Assembly (NCBI GenBank): GCA_913054475.1
Contig: CAJXJF010000012.1
Coordinates: 1 to 33,180, forward strand
Direction of reading: 5' to 3'
Source: an uncultured Nitratifractor sp.
Lineage (GTDB): Bacteria > Campylobacterota > Campylobacteria > Campylobacterales > Sulfurovaceae
DNA: 33,180 nt
Part shown: positions 24,844 to 33,168 of the stretch, in pieces
How the letters are laid out: each line of letters starts with the position of its first letter
Position numbering within the stretch: the stretch's first letter is position 1
The notes under the pieces: generated by a model
Databases searched by the model: none
What the model was told of the DNA's origin: nothing
The model's input: only the letters and a program-made list of their open reading frames with translations
Position numbers and translations under genes: made by a program

Positions 24844-24916
24844 GTCGCCATAGAGTCGTTGTTGCGGACTCGTACTGAATCCGATTCTATGGGGCGGCGA
24901 CTTCGGTCACCGGAAG
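24844..24916. repeat. Long imperfect inverted repeat and small hairpin after the NifU-like gene
   Basis: GTCGCCATAGAGTCG (24844-24858) can pair with the segment CGATTCTATGG...GCGAC (24882-24901), with a three- to four-base bulge and one G-U pair. CTTCGGT/ACCGGAAG (24901-24916) adds a small stem. They lie in the 284-base convergent gap between the NifU-like gene and tcdA, which has no supported ORF. No T run follows, so simple termination is not clear; a small RNA or mRNA 3'-end structure is possible. Confidence 0.4.
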
Positions 24917-25057
24917 AATTTTGCACAGAAGAGTGTTCGACTTTGGTTATTGCAGGATTGAGTCCGAAACTTGAATGAATCGGAATTGAGGTAGCATTTG
25001 CCACTACTTCTTTTTCTTGCTATGTCAAACTCTATTCCAGATGGCGGTATCGCCTTG

Positions 25058-25082
25058 AAAATCCATCACAATTTTGGATTTT
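25058..25082. terminator. Bidirectional terminator between the NifU-like gene and tcdA
   Basis: AAAATCCA (25058-25065) and TGGATTTT (25075-25082) form a perfect eight-base stem with a nine-base loop. Each strand ends in a short T run inside the stem. It lies 26 bases beyond the tcdA stop on the minus strand and suits a shared terminator for converging transcripts. Confidence 0.5.
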
Positions 25083-25108
25083 GATAGTCATAGTAGCAAG
25101 AGAAGGGA

Positions 25109-25744
25109 CTACTGAACGACTCTTTTGATAGCTTCGCTGCAGAGAAAGAGGCCGAAGGTGCCGGTGACTGCGGCGAACGATCCGCTCCCCTTGCAGTATG
25201 GGGTCTCCGGAGAAAAGACTACGGTGAAATTTCTCTCGAAGCGTCGTTTTTTCAGCTCGTTTCTGATTTTGCGGGCGAATGGATCTCCGTGACTCTTCCA
25301 TATGGACGCACTCTGCACTTTGGAGGCATCGATCCTTTTTGCAGACCCCATAGACATGAGGAGTTTTCTCCAGCACTTGAGAGCCAGCTCCACCTTTACC
25401 GCCCTGCTGTCGCAGGCGTCTATCACCAAGTCGTAGGCGTCGAAGTCGAAATTGGCGACCCACTCCGTATCTACCCGCAGCTTTATCGTCTCTATTCCGG
25501 GGTAGAGTTTCGAGAGGGTGCTCACCTTGCACTTGCCGATGGCATTGTCCGAACCAATCTGCCTGTTGAGGTTGCTCGTCTCGTAACTGTCGTAATCCAC
25601 TATCGTTATATGTCCGACACCGCTTCTATAGAGGCAGTCGAGAGCATAGCTTCCCACTCCTCCCACACCGATTATCAAAATTCTGGCCTTCGTGACTCTT
25701 TCGAACTTTTCGTCGAAGAGTTCACGGCATCTGGCGAATCTCAC
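25109..25744 (-). CDS. tcdA: tRNA threonylcarbamoyladenosine dehydratase (TcdA/CsdL type, ThiF/E1 fold)
   Basis: ATP-dependent enzyme that cyclises the t6A modification at tRNA position 37. The 211-residue sequence has the nucleotide site ARILIIGVGGVGSYALDCLYRSG, VDYDSYETSNLNRQ, DACDSRAVKVEL and the C-terminal GSGSFAAVTGTFGL. It lacks a ubiquitin-like or rhodanese extension, consistent with TcdA rather than ThiF or MoeB. The start is taken as GTG at 25744, overlapping the surE stop (GTGA), with GGGAAG five bases before; the longer upstream frame runs inside surE. In E. coli TcdA works with the cysteine desulfurase CsdA; no active desulfurase is seen here. Confidence 0.87.
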   Translation of the reverse strand: MRFARCRELFDEKFERVTKARILIIGVGGVGSYALDCLYRSGVGHITIVDYDSYETSNLNRQIGSDNAIGKCKVSTLSKLYPGIETIKLRVDTEWVANFDFDAYDLVIDACDSRAVKVELALKCWRKLLMSMGSAKRIDASKVQSASIWKSHGDPFARKIRNELKKRRFERNFTVVFSPETPYCKGSGSFAAVTGTFGLFLCSEAIKRVVQ

Positions 25745-26568
25745 AGCCACTTCCCGAGTGTCGGAATATCTTCGTAGGAGGTCATGTCGAGCTGTACGGG
25801 GGTTATAGAGACATAACCCTCTTTGACAGCTTCGAAATCGCTCTTGCGGCTCTCCTTTTTCGGATTCGCTGACCACTGCATCAGAGGGAGGCCTATCCAG
25901 TAATACTCCACCCCTCTGGGGTTGTAGTGGACCTGAGCATCGTTGCCGTAGGCTCTGTGTCCGGCATGTGTGATTCTGAAACCGCGATACTTGCCGTGCG
26001 ACACAGGAGGAACATTTATGTTGAGCAGCCTCCTCCCTTCGAGGGGGAAGCCATCTTCGAGTATCTTCTTTACGAGAGTGACGGTGGCATCCACGGCATT
26101 GCTGTAGTCTCCCGCATCCGGTTCGCTGCAGTCTCTCTCGCAGACCTGTGAGACGGCGATGGAGGAGATACCCTGCAAGACCCCCTCCATCGCCGCCGCA
26201 ACCGTTCCGGAATATGTGATATCCTCTCCCATGTTGGCTCCCCTGTTTATCCCCGAAACCAGCAAATCGGGTCTCTCTCCTTCACCATATATCTTTTTCA
26301 GAGCGAGGAATACGCAGTCCGAAGGGGTACCGTCGTCGAGTTTGTAGAAATCTTTCTCCACCTCTATGAAGCGTAGAGGTCGTGTAAGGGTCAGAGAGTG
26401 ACCTGAAGCCGATTTCTCTATAGTTGGAGCCACCGTTACGATATCTCCTATTTCGGAAAGGGCCTCTCTGAGCATGAGTAGTCCTGGAGCTTCGAAACCG
26501 TCGTCGTTGGTGAGCAGAATTCTGACTCTTTTTTTCTCCTGTGTATCGCCACTCTCTCTTTTGGCCAT
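25741..26568 (-). CDS. surE: 5'-nucleotidase SurE
   Basis: Metal-dependent nucleoside-monophosphate phosphatase of stationary-phase survival. The N-terminal motif LLTNDDGFEAPGL gives the metal-binding Asp pair, followed by PTIEKSASGHSLT and VSGINRGANMGEDITYSGTVAAAMEG, all standard. The ATG at 26568 (MAKRESGDTQEKKRVRIL) has GGGGTGGAG upstream and yields 275 residues; the open frame above it runs back through rsmD in antisense and is not part of the gene. It is divergent from rsmD with a 69-base spacer and coupled to tcdA. Confidence 0.96.
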   Translation of the reverse strand: MAKRESGDTQEKKRVRILLTNDDGFEAPGLLMLREALSEIGDIVTVAPTIEKSASGHSLTLTRPLRFIEVEKDFYKLDDGTPSDCVFLALKKIYGEGERPDLLVSGINRGANMGEDITYSGTVAAAMEGVLQGISSIAVSQVCERDCSEPDAGDYSNAVDATVTLVKKILEDGFPLEGRRLLNINVPPVSHGKYRGFRITHAGHRAYGNDAQVHYNPRGVEYYWIGLPLMQWSANPKKESRKSDFEAVKEGYVSITPVQLDMTSYEDIPTLGKWL

Positions 26569-26637
26569 CTCCACCCCTTTTTGCAGACAGTAGTGAAATT
26601 CTACTGTATAATCCGAAATAAAAAGATGGAATGGAAT

Positions 26638-27273
26638 ATGAAAAGAGCGAAAAATGGTCGAAGAGGAGGCGCGAAGGCGCTGAAACTGTACAGGAGCGCT
26701 GTAATAGGTGGTGCTTTGAAGGGAAAATATATAGATATTCCAGCCCTGAGTACGACGAGGAGCTCCAAAAGCATACTCAGGGAGTCTCTCTTCAACACGC
26801 TTCAGTACGATATCGTCGGCAGATATTTCGTGGAGGTCTTTGCGGGTAGCGGCTCCATAGCGATAGAGGCTGTAAGCAGGGGTGCCGCAAAGGCTTGGTG
26901 TATCGAAAAGAATCCGGAAGTCTATGAAGTCCTCTCCCACAATGTCCGCAGATTGGCCGATGGGAAGATAGTGACTCTCCGGGGTGACAGTTTCGAGCTT
27001 CTTCCGGGTATTCTGAAGGAGTTGGAAAATTGCGAGCAGAAGGCATATTTCTATTTCGACCCCCCTTTCTCCATCAGAGAGAGTATGGAAGATATCTACG
27101 ACAGAACCGTAGCGGCCATAGGTTCTATCGAGGCGCGAATCTCGCAGGCTGTCATAGTGGAGCATATGAGCCGTATCGAATTGCCACAGAAGATAGGAGT
27201 ATTTACCCTAGAGAAAAAGAGGCGCTTCGGTAAAAGTTCGCTCAGTTACTATACGGTGCAGAGCGATGAGTAG
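26638..27273 (+). CDS. rsmD: 16S rRNA (guanine-966-N2)-methyltransferase
   Basis: SAM-dependent methyltransferase acting on the small subunit. It shows the RsmD pattern: VIGGALKGKYIDIP, TRSSKSILRESLFNTL, the SAM site FVEVFAGSGSIAIEAVSRGA and the catalytic motif FDPPF. I favour the ATG at 26638 (211 residues), preceded by GGAATGGA; an ATG four codons upstream is possible. The long frame to 26581 adds a hydrophobic tail not typical of the family. It overlaps the permease gene by eight bases. Confidence 0.9.
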   Translation: MKRAKNGRRGGAKALKLYRSAVIGGALKGKYIDIPALSTTRSSKSILRESLFNTLQYDIVGRYFVEVFAGSGSIAIEAVSRGAAKAWCIEKNPEVYEVLSHNVRRLADGKIVTLRGDSFELLPGILKELENCEQKAYFYFDPPFSIRESMEDIYDRTVAAIGSIEARISQAVIVEHMSRIELPQKIGVFTLEKKRRFGKSSLSYYTVQSDE

Positions 27274-28078
27274 AGAGATACCCTGGTTCAGTATCACAAT
27301 CGTAATACTGCTCTTTTGCATATCTTTCGTCGGTTCGTATATATATCAGGTTTCACCATACGAATTTCACAGCGATTCCATCCTTTTGCCCCCCTCCCTC
27401 CAGCACCCTCTGGGCACGGATAGACTTGGCAGGGATATGCTCGCCAGAGTGATGCAGGGGGGCAGAGTTTCGCTCACCATCGGAGTCGGTTCCGCGCTCA
27501 TCGCTTCGCTGGTAGGCCTTGCGATGGGTGCGGCTGCAGGCTATGCGAAAGGTTTGTGGGACAGGAGTTTCGTAATAATAGTCGATCTCTTTCTGACTTT
27601 TCCGACCTTTTTTCTGCTTCTATCTATGGTGAGCTATATGGAGGCCTCCTCTGCCATCTTGATAGTCGTCATAGCCTTTACAGGCTGGATGGGTACGGCA
27701 AGGCTCATAAGGTCCGAGAGTTATCGTATAGCCTCCCAGCCCTATATCAAGGTGCTTAAAATCGCGTCCGTTCCTACATATAGAATCATCTTCCGATACT
27801 TTCTGCCGCTGCTTGCACCGATATTTTATGTAAGCTTCACTTTCGGAGTCAGCGGTGCCATATTGGCGGAGAGCGGTTTGAGCTATCTCGGGCTTGGAGT
27901 GACCCCTCCAGATATGAGCTGGGGGAGTATCCTGAGTGACGGAAAAGCGGTTATGGAGATAGCCTGGTGGGTCAGTTTTTTCCCAGGTCTGGCCATATTT
28001 CTCATAACCTTCTCTCTCGTTCAGATATCGGACTGGCTGCAGGGCAGAAGAGGAAGAAAGCTCGCGGAGATTCGCTGA
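27266..28078 (+). CDS. ABC transporter permease, DppC/OppC type
   Basis: Inner-membrane permease of a peptide or nickel ABC importer. The 270-residue protein has an N-terminal membrane segment (about 9-29), a periplasmic part with HPLGTDRLGRDMLARVMQGG, which is the family signature, then about five more membrane segments. The EAA loop is present as ESYRIASQPYIKVLKIA. No DppB permease, ATPase or binding protein is next to it, which is unusual. Its ATG overlaps the end of rsmD by eight bases, so it is probably translated from the rsmD transcript. The substrate is unknown. Confidence 0.9.
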   Translation: MSREIPWFSITIVILLFCISFVGSYIYQVSPYEFHSDSILLPPSLQHPLGTDRLGRDMLARVMQGGRVSLTIGVGSALIASLVGLAMGAAAGYAKGLWDRSFVIIVDLFLTFPTFFLLLSMVSYMEASSAILIVVIAFTGWMGTARLIRSESYRIASQPYIKVLKIASVPTYRIIFRYFLPLLAPIFYVSFTFGVSGAILAESGLSYLGLGVTPPDMSWGSILSDGKAVMEIAWWVSFFPGLAIFLITFSLVQISDWLQGRRGRKLAEIR

Positions 28079-28125
28079 TTTACGCAAGAGTGGCGAAGGA
28101 GGAGCGTTCCCTTTCGATGAGAGCT

Positions 28126-28830
28126 TCAGCGGAATATCCCGTTCTCTCTCTCCTGTATATCTATGATCTCCTGCATCTTTTTGGCTGTCTTCTCATACCA
28201 CCGCTCGTCGCTGCCATCGACATCGAAAGCGGGTAGATATATCACTTTGACGCTGCCTGAGTGTGCGCTTTTCTCGTGCTCGTTGAGTATCCATTTGCTC
28301 CCCACTATCACTATGGGCTGCACTCTGAGATTCAGCTTTTGGGCTATGAATTTGGGGCCAGATTTAAAGCGTAGCAGTTTTTGGGCTTTCGCTCTGGTTC
28401 CTTCTGGGAAAATCGCCACCGCTCTGCCCTTGCTCTCTATGCTCTCTTTCGCATCTTTGAAGAGTTTGACCAGACCGGCCTTGTTCTCCCTGTCCACCGA
28501 TATCATATCGCCCCGCTTCAGAAGTCTTCCGAACCAAGGCACCTCGAATAGCTCCTTTTTGGCTACCCAACTCATATGTGTGTTCTCTATCGCTTCGAGT
28601 GTTATTATGTCTATAATACTCTGATGGTTTATCAAAAAGAGTTTAGCCTTCGGATCTCTCTCCCCCTCTTTGTCTATTTTTGCCCCGACGAGAAAGAGAA
28701 TCATGCTATTGAGCTTGTGTATTATAGTTCCCTTGCGGGAGGGGGTGAGGTAGATCAGGGGAATCATCCCGAGCGCCACTACGGCGGATATAACGAAAGC
28801 ATCCCAGAAAAATCTAATTTTTGCAAACAT
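28126..28830 (-). CDS. plsC: 1-acyl-sn-glycerol-3-phosphate acyltransferase
   Basis: Membrane-bound enzyme that acylates lysophosphatidic acid to phosphatidic acid. The 234-residue protein has an N-terminal hydrophobic segment (about 8-30) and the acyltransferase blocks NHQSIIDI (the HX4D motif), a middle block with RGDMISVDR, and FPEGTRAKAQKL. The start lies inside the end of the SH3-domain gene (17-base overlap), so the genes are coupled. It is the last gene of the ctpA-purCSQ-SH3-plsC run and converges on the permease with 47 bases between. Confidence 0.93.
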   Translation of the reverse strand: MFAKIRFFWDAFVISAVVALGMIPLIYLTPSRKGTIIHKLNSMILFLVGAKIDKEGERDPKAKLFLINHQSIIDIITLEAIENTHMSWVAKKELFEVPWFGRLLKRGDMISVDRENKAGLVKLFKDAKESIESKGRAVAIFPEGTRAKAQKLLRFKSGPKFIAQKLNLRVQPIVIVGSKWILNEHEKSAHSGSVKVIYLPAFDVDGSDERWYEKTAKKMQEIIDIQERENGIFR

Positions 28831-29866
28831 CCGTATCCTTTATCCATCCTGTTACACCGGGTCTATACTCGACCTTGTAGTAGTCTCCGTATCTGTTGAT
28901 GACCGAGAGTTCGCTCCGACTTTCTATGATGGAGCCGACGGTACTGTTTTCGATAGGCAATATGAAGAGTTTCGCTCCCTCTCCTACACAGATTTTTTCA
29001 TGCGGCATAAAAAAAGTTATGAGAGTATATAACATAACGAGAAAGAGAACAAGATAGAAGAGATCTCTCTTGAGTAGAAATATCAGAAAGAAAAAGATTG
29101 AGAGAAAGGAGAATGTATATTTTTTCACTTTGGTGAAACTGCTGTCTTTGGGGTTTAGGTCACTCTCCTGCGCGGCTGTCGTGCTCACTCTATATCTTGT
29201 GGATACATTTACGCTGACGAGTTGCTCTTTGATGCTGTCATAGTAGGTAAAATTCACATCGTTTAGCTCAGATGGTATCACGAAATAGTATTCAGCATAC
29301 ACATTGGCATATTTTCTATCCAATTTTTCAAGCCCCTGCTCCTCTATTTCGGGTATCGACATATCTTCAAGATTCGCTTCGTTGGCTTCGACAAGCATAT
29401 ATACCAGATTGTTTTTTTCGTCGAAGTTCGATACCTGGGAGGTCTTTATCCTGAAACCGGAGGCTATTACCGAGCACCATCTTTTTTCGGGAGGGAAGTC
29501 GAGTTCCGCCACAGGAATATAGACCCCTTTGATAACTCCTTTTCTCTTGCCGTCGTCGATGTATAGATTTGGAAGGGTGAAATCCTCGGTCCCAGCTTTG
29601 AAATAGAAGGTGTAGAATCTGTTGTCTTTGCCACTTTTTTCGACGAGAGGAGAGCTCTGCATGGGCTGTATCTCGCTTTTGGGATCGAAAAAGATAGTGA
29701 CTTTCCGCCCTCTCTCTAGGCCGGCGGCCAATATCGTAACCGGAAAAACCTGATGTGCATATACCTGCCTAGGTATATAGCTATAGCTATATTTTGCTCC
29801 GGCTGCAAGAAAAAGTGTAGAGAGCACGAGAGCAAACACTATTCTCCATGCCAAAAGAGCCCTCAT
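28814..29866 (-). CDS. Membrane protein with signal peptide and C-terminal SH3-like domain, function unknown
   Basis: 350 residues. A signal-peptide-like N-terminus (about 1-24, LAWRIVFALVLSTLFLAAGA) is followed by a beta-rich extracytoplasmic region (about 30-240) and two adjacent membrane segments (about 250-292). The last 60 residues resemble a bacterial SH3 domain (GAKLFILPIENSTVGSI and YYKVEYRPGVTGWIKD). Such layouts occur in BatD/aerotolerance-like and cell-wall-associated proteins, but I cannot name the family. The start overlaps the purQ stop by four bases and plsC begins within its last codons. Confidence 0.72.
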   Translation of the reverse strand: MRALLAWRIVFALVLSTLFLAAGAKYSYSYIPRQVYAHQVFPVTILAAGLERGRKVTIFFDPKSEIQPMQSSPLVEKSGKDNRFYTFYFKAGTEDFTLPNLYIDDGKRKGVIKGVYIPVAELDFPPEKRWCSVIASGFRIKTSQVSNFDEKNNLVYMLVEANEANLEDMSIPEIEEQGLEKLDRKYANVYAEYYFVIPSELNDVNFTYYDSIKEQLVSVNVSTRYRVSTTAAQESDLNPKDSSFTKVKKYTFSFLSIFFFLIFLLKRDLFYLVLFLVMLYTLITFFMPHEKICVGEGAKLFILPIENSTVGSIIESRSELSVINRYGDYYKVEYRPGVTGWIKDTDVCKN

Positions 29867-30546
29867 TCGTATCGGAAACCTTCCAACATACGCTCTCCGT
29901 CACTCGAGCCGAGAATCGACTCCATCGCCCTCTCTGGATGGGGCATAAGTCCATAGACATTTTTTTCTCTGTTGCATATACCGGCTATGTGTCGGACTGA
30001 ACCGTTCACATTCATCTCTTTCCCATCCTCGTCACAATAGCGCAGGAGTATCTGGGCGTTTTGCTCCATATCCGAGAGAGTTTCCTCATCCACATAGTAG
30101 TTGCCGTCATGATGGGCTATAGGAATATTGATTATATCCCCCTCTTTGAAACGGTTTAGAAATGCATTTTTGCAGGATACAACCTTGAGATGTTGATGTC
30201 TGGAGATGAAGTGGAGCTTGTCATTGCGCTTGAGCGCTCCTGGCAACAGTCCTGCTTCCGTAAGAATCTGAAAACCGTTGCAGATACCCAGTACCATTCC
30301 CCCATTTTCGGCATACTCTCTGAGGACCTTCATTATGGGAGAAAATCTGGCGATTGCGCCGCAGCGCAGGTAGTCACCGTAGCTAAAACCGCCGGGTACC
30401 ACGACCAGTTCGGTATTTTCGGGCAGACTCTCTTCTTTGTGCCACACTATCGATGTGTTGTGGCCGAGTCTCGAAAAGGCGTAAACGGTATCGTAGTCGC
30501 AGTTGGTGCCTGGAAACTGCAATATGGAGACATTGAGCTTTTTCAT
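29863..30546 (-). CDS. purQ: Phosphoribosylformylglycinamidine synthase, glutaminase subunit
   Basis: Supplies ammonia from glutamine to PurL in the fourth step of purine synthesis. The 227-residue class I amidotransferase has VVPGGFSYGDYLRCGAIAR, the nucleophile elbow GICNGFQILTEAGLLPGAL and the His/Glu pair in LMPHPERA. It overlaps purS by four bases and the SH3-domain gene by four. The split PurQ/PurS arrangement implies a small-type PurL elsewhere in the genome. Confidence 0.96.
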   Translation of the reverse strand: MKKLNVSILQFPGTNCDYDTVYAFSRLGHNTSIVWHKEESLPENTELVVVPGGFSYGDYLRCGAIARFSPIMKVLREYAENGGMVLGICNGFQILTEAGLLPGALKRNDKLHFISRHQHLKVVSCKNAFLNRFKEGDIINIPIAHHDGNYYVDEETLSDMEQNAQILLRYCDEDGKEMNVNGSVRHIAGICNREKNVYGLMPHPERAMESILGSSDGERMLEGFRYE

Positions 30547-30785
30547 TCTTCTATCTCTATATTGTAATCTTCTATGACTGTATTTGCCAGAAGTGCTTCA
30601 CTCATCTCTTCGAGCTCCCTCATGGCACTCTCCCTGTCGGCTGCCTTCAACTCTATGACAATCTGCTTACCGACTCTGACGCTCTGCACACCGGAAAAGC
30701 CGAGAGAATCCAAGGCATGATGAACCGCCTTGCCTTGGGGGTCCAGAACGCCATCTTTCAGATAAATATTTACTATAGCTCTCAT
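30543..30785 (-). CDS. purS: Phosphoribosylformylglycinamidine synthase subunit PurS
   Basis: Small (80-residue) subunit that bridges PurL and PurQ. The sequence has the ferredoxin-like PurS pattern: [36 protein letters not shown] and a C-terminal [17 protein letters not shown]. It overlaps purC and purQ by four bases each. Confidence 0.94.
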   Translation of the reverse strand: MRAIVNIYLKDGVLDPQGKAVHHALDSLGFSGVQSVRVGKQIVIELKAADRESAMRELEEMSEALLANTVIEDYNIEIEE

Positions 30786-31519
30786 CTCTCTTCTCCTTCT
30801 CTGTTTTTGATACGATCGAGTACCTCTCTATAGGCTTCCGTGACACCTCCGATTCCCTCCCTGAAGCGATCCTTATCCATCTTTTCGTTGGTCTTGGCAT
30901 CCCAAAGTCTGAAATTGTCAGGGGAGAGCTCGTCTATGAGGATGATATTGTCATATTCGTCTCTGCCGAATTCCAGCTTGAAATCGACCAGCTTCAGAGC
31001 GAGCTCACTGTAGAATCGCTGTAAAAGCGTATTGATTCTGCGAGCCATATAGCGGATATATTCGAGCTCATCCCTGCCTTTTACCAGCCCCAGTATCAGA
31101 CAGTGCTGATCATTTAGCTTGGGGTCGCCAAGCTCATCGTTTTTGTAGTCGAACTCCACAAGTGCGAAGGGTAGGACCTTGCCGTTTTCTATACCCAGAT
31201 TTCTGCTCAGGCTGCCAGTCGCGATATTTCGCACTATCACCTCTATCGGTATGACTTCAGCCCTTTTATGGAGCATATGCTTCTCATCTATCATCTTCAC
31301 GAAATGGGTGGGTACACCTCTTTTTTGCAGATATTCGAAAAGAGCCGAAGAGATCATATTGTTTAGAGCGCCTTTTCCCTCTTCACTCGATCTCTTTTCT
31401 CCGTTGAAAGCAGTCAGGGAGTCTTTGAATTCCGATATGAGCAGCTCCGGTTTGTCGGTCTCCCATATCTTTTTGGCTTTTCCTTCATAGAGAAGTCTGG
31501 TTTTGGGGAACTCTTTCAC
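30782..31519 (-). CDS. purC: SAICAR synthetase
   Basis: Joins aspartate to CAIR in purine synthesis. The protein (245 residues) shows [47 protein letters not shown] and [12 protein letters not shown], all family blocks. The start codon is GTG at 31519, sharing one base with the ctpA stop (TAGTG). AGGA lies at good distance upstream, so the start is firm. It opens the purC-purS-purQ cluster. Confidence 0.96.
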   Translation of the reverse strand: MKEFPKTRLLYEGKAKKIWETDKPELLISEFKDSLTAFNGEKRSSEEGKGALNNMISSALFEYLQKRGVPTHFVKMIDEKHMLHKRAEVIPIEVIVRNIATGSLSRNLGIENGKVLPFALVEFDYKNDELGDPKLNDQHCLILGLVKGRDELEYIRYMARRINTLLQRFYSELALKLVDFKLEFGRDEYDNIILIDELSPDNFRLWDAKTNEKMDKDRFREGIGGVTEAYREVLDRIKNREGEER

Positions 31520-32916
31520 TACTTCTTCCTTTTTGTTTCACTTTCGAGAATCAATACTTTCAGGATATCTATCGCACTTTTGAGCTGCATATCGGAAAAT
31601 ATTTTCTTTTTGTCCAAAGTGGCGCCTTTTTTCTTTTTTTCGGCTGTCGAATTGTTATCATCACTCGTATTCGGGATAGTCGTGTTTCCTTCTGTACTCA
31701 CATTGTTCTCGCTGTCGAGTTTTTTCAACTCATCTTCGAGATGCTTCTTAAGATCCTTCTCCTTTATGGAGATGCTGTCATTGTTCTCCCGTGGAACTTC
31801 GCCTGGATAGACTACGATATCGGGAGTGACCCCTTTATTCTGAATAGTCCTTCCGCTTGGCAGATAGTAGCGTGCGACAGTGAGCTTGAGACCGCCATCA
31901 TTCTCGTTTTTCCCCAGAGGAATCACTATCTGTACGCTCCCCTTGCCAAATGTCTTTTCACCTATGATGATGGCTCGTCTGTCATCCTGCATGGCACCGC
32001 TTACTATTTCGCTTGCGCTCGCACTGCCTCCGTTTACGAGAATGACAATCGGGGTTTGATTGTCTGTATCTTTTTTATGCGCCTTGTACTCCACATTCTC
32101 TTCGGAGTTGCGCCCTCTCTGGCTGACGAGCACCCCTTTGTCTATAAACATATCGAGGAGCCCGACAGCTTGGTCGAGCAGACCTCCTGGATTGTTTCTA
32201 AGATCGATTATATATCCTTTGGCGGAGGGGTTGCTTTTTATCGCCGACTTCACCTCCTCTACGACATGGGAGTCGAAGGAGCTGATATGCAGGTAGAGCA
32301 ACTCCGTACCGTCATCGAGCTTCACGAGTTTGGGTTTGACCGATTTTATCTTGATGATATCCCTGATTATTTTCACTCTGATTGGTTTGGTTATGCCTTT
32401 CCTTATGAGGGTCAGCACAATAGGAGTTTTCGGTTTGCCTCTCATTACGGCGACAGCGTCGTCTATGCTCATTCCCAAAGTCGCCTTGTCGTCGATTTTG
32501 AGGATGATGTCACCTGCTTTCACTCCGGCACGGTCGGCAGGTGTGTCGTCTATCGGGGCAATTACCGTCAGAGCACCGTTTCTCATGCCAACCACTATTC
32601 CCAGACCTCCGAATTCACCCTGTGTCTGAATGGTCAAATCTTTGTACTCTTTCTTATCGAGATATACCGAATGTGCATCGAGATTGCCCATGAGGCCTTT
32701 GAGAGCCTTGTCGATGAGTGTGGTGGTGTTTATCTCATCCACATATTGATTCTCTATCAGATTGAGTATCTGTGTAAATTTGATATATGCCTCCAGTTTG
32801 CTTTCCTGCATCCTCGGTGAACTCTCTTCGGCGTTTAGCAGAGGTGTCTGTAGTAACGCTCCGGTAAGTGTGAGTCCGAAGGCTACGGCTATTATCCTCT
32901 TTTTCTTTTGAAACAT
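31519..32916 (-). CDS. C-terminal processing peptidase (CtpA/Prc family, S41)
   Basis: Secreted or membrane-attached serine protease with a PDZ domain. With the ATG at 32916 (AGGGAGT just before it) it has 465 residues. A signal peptide or anchor (about 6-30, [20 protein letters not shown]) precedes the PDZ part ([15 protein letters not shown] to about 190). The catalytic region shows [12 protein letters not shown]-type sequence, the nucleophile Ser in [16 protein letters not shown] and the catalytic Lys in [12 protein letters not shown] charged, Asn/Ser-rich low-complexity tail follows. It overlaps purC by one base and is the first gene of the run. Confidence 0.94.
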   Translation of the reverse strand: MFQKKKRIIAVAFGLTLTGALLQTPLLNAEESSPRMQESKLEAYIKFTQILNLIENQYVDEINTTTLIDKALKGLMGNLDAHSVYLDKKEYKDLTIQTQGEFGGLGIVVGMRNGALTVIAPIDDTPADRAGVKAGDIILKIDDKATLGMSIDDAVAVMRGKPKTPIVLTLIRKGITKPIRVKIIRDIIKIKSVKPKLVKLDDGTELLYLHISSFDSHVVEEVKSAIKSNPSAKGYIIDLRNNPGGLLDQAVGLLDMFIDKGVLVSQRGRNSEENVEYKAHKKDTDNQTPIVILVNGGSASASEIVSGAMQDDRRAIIIGEKTFGKGSVQIVIPLGKNENDGGLKLTVARYYLPSGRTIQNKGVTPDIVVYPGEVPRENNDSISIKEKDLKKHLEDELKKLDSENNVSTEGNTTIPNTSDDNNSTAEKKKKGATLDKKKIFSDMQLKSAIDILKVLILESETKRKK

Positions 32917-32940
32917 AGGTACTCCCTGCTTTGATTTGGA

Positions 32941-32979
32941 TAAACGGAAAATCACGAAGTTATAGATATGTACCGTTTA
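32941..32979. repeat. Inverted repeat upstream of the ctpA-type gene
   Basis: TAAACGG (32941-32947) and CCGTTTA (32973-32979) form a seven-base inverted repeat with a 25-base centre. It begins 24 bases upstream of the ATG at 32916, in an A/T-rich area with several -10-like hexamers on the minus strand (for example within CCTATATAAACGG). It could be an operator or part of the promoter; which -10 is used is unclear. Confidence 0.3.
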
Positions 32980-33119
32980 TATAGGACTATAATTCTATTT
33001 AATTGTCTCTTAAAGTTGCATTATCGGGATGTAGGCTGATAATTAGAAGCTAAATAGGGCTTTGAAAAGAGAATAATGAGACAAATAATTAATATATAAT
33101 GTAAGTATCTTTAAAAAGT

Positions 33120-33168
33120 ATCTATTTTTTTGCAATTTTTCAAACTTTTTTCCAAAAAACCCTTGACA
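33120..33168 (+). promoter_or_regulatory. A/T-rich tract plus TTGACA: upstream half of a strong promoter
   Basis: TTGACA at 33163-33168 is preceded by T and A runs over about 40 bases (TTTTTTT, TTTTT, TTTTTT, AAAAAA), like an UP element. The -10 box would fall just past the window edge. Position and quality suggest a stable RNA operon or another strongly expressed unit starting to the right. Confidence 0.5.

Noticed and set aside
26569-27165. N-terminal extension of surE
   Set aside because: The open frame is antisense to rsmD; SurE proteins begin just before the TNDDG motif, matching the ATG at 26568.
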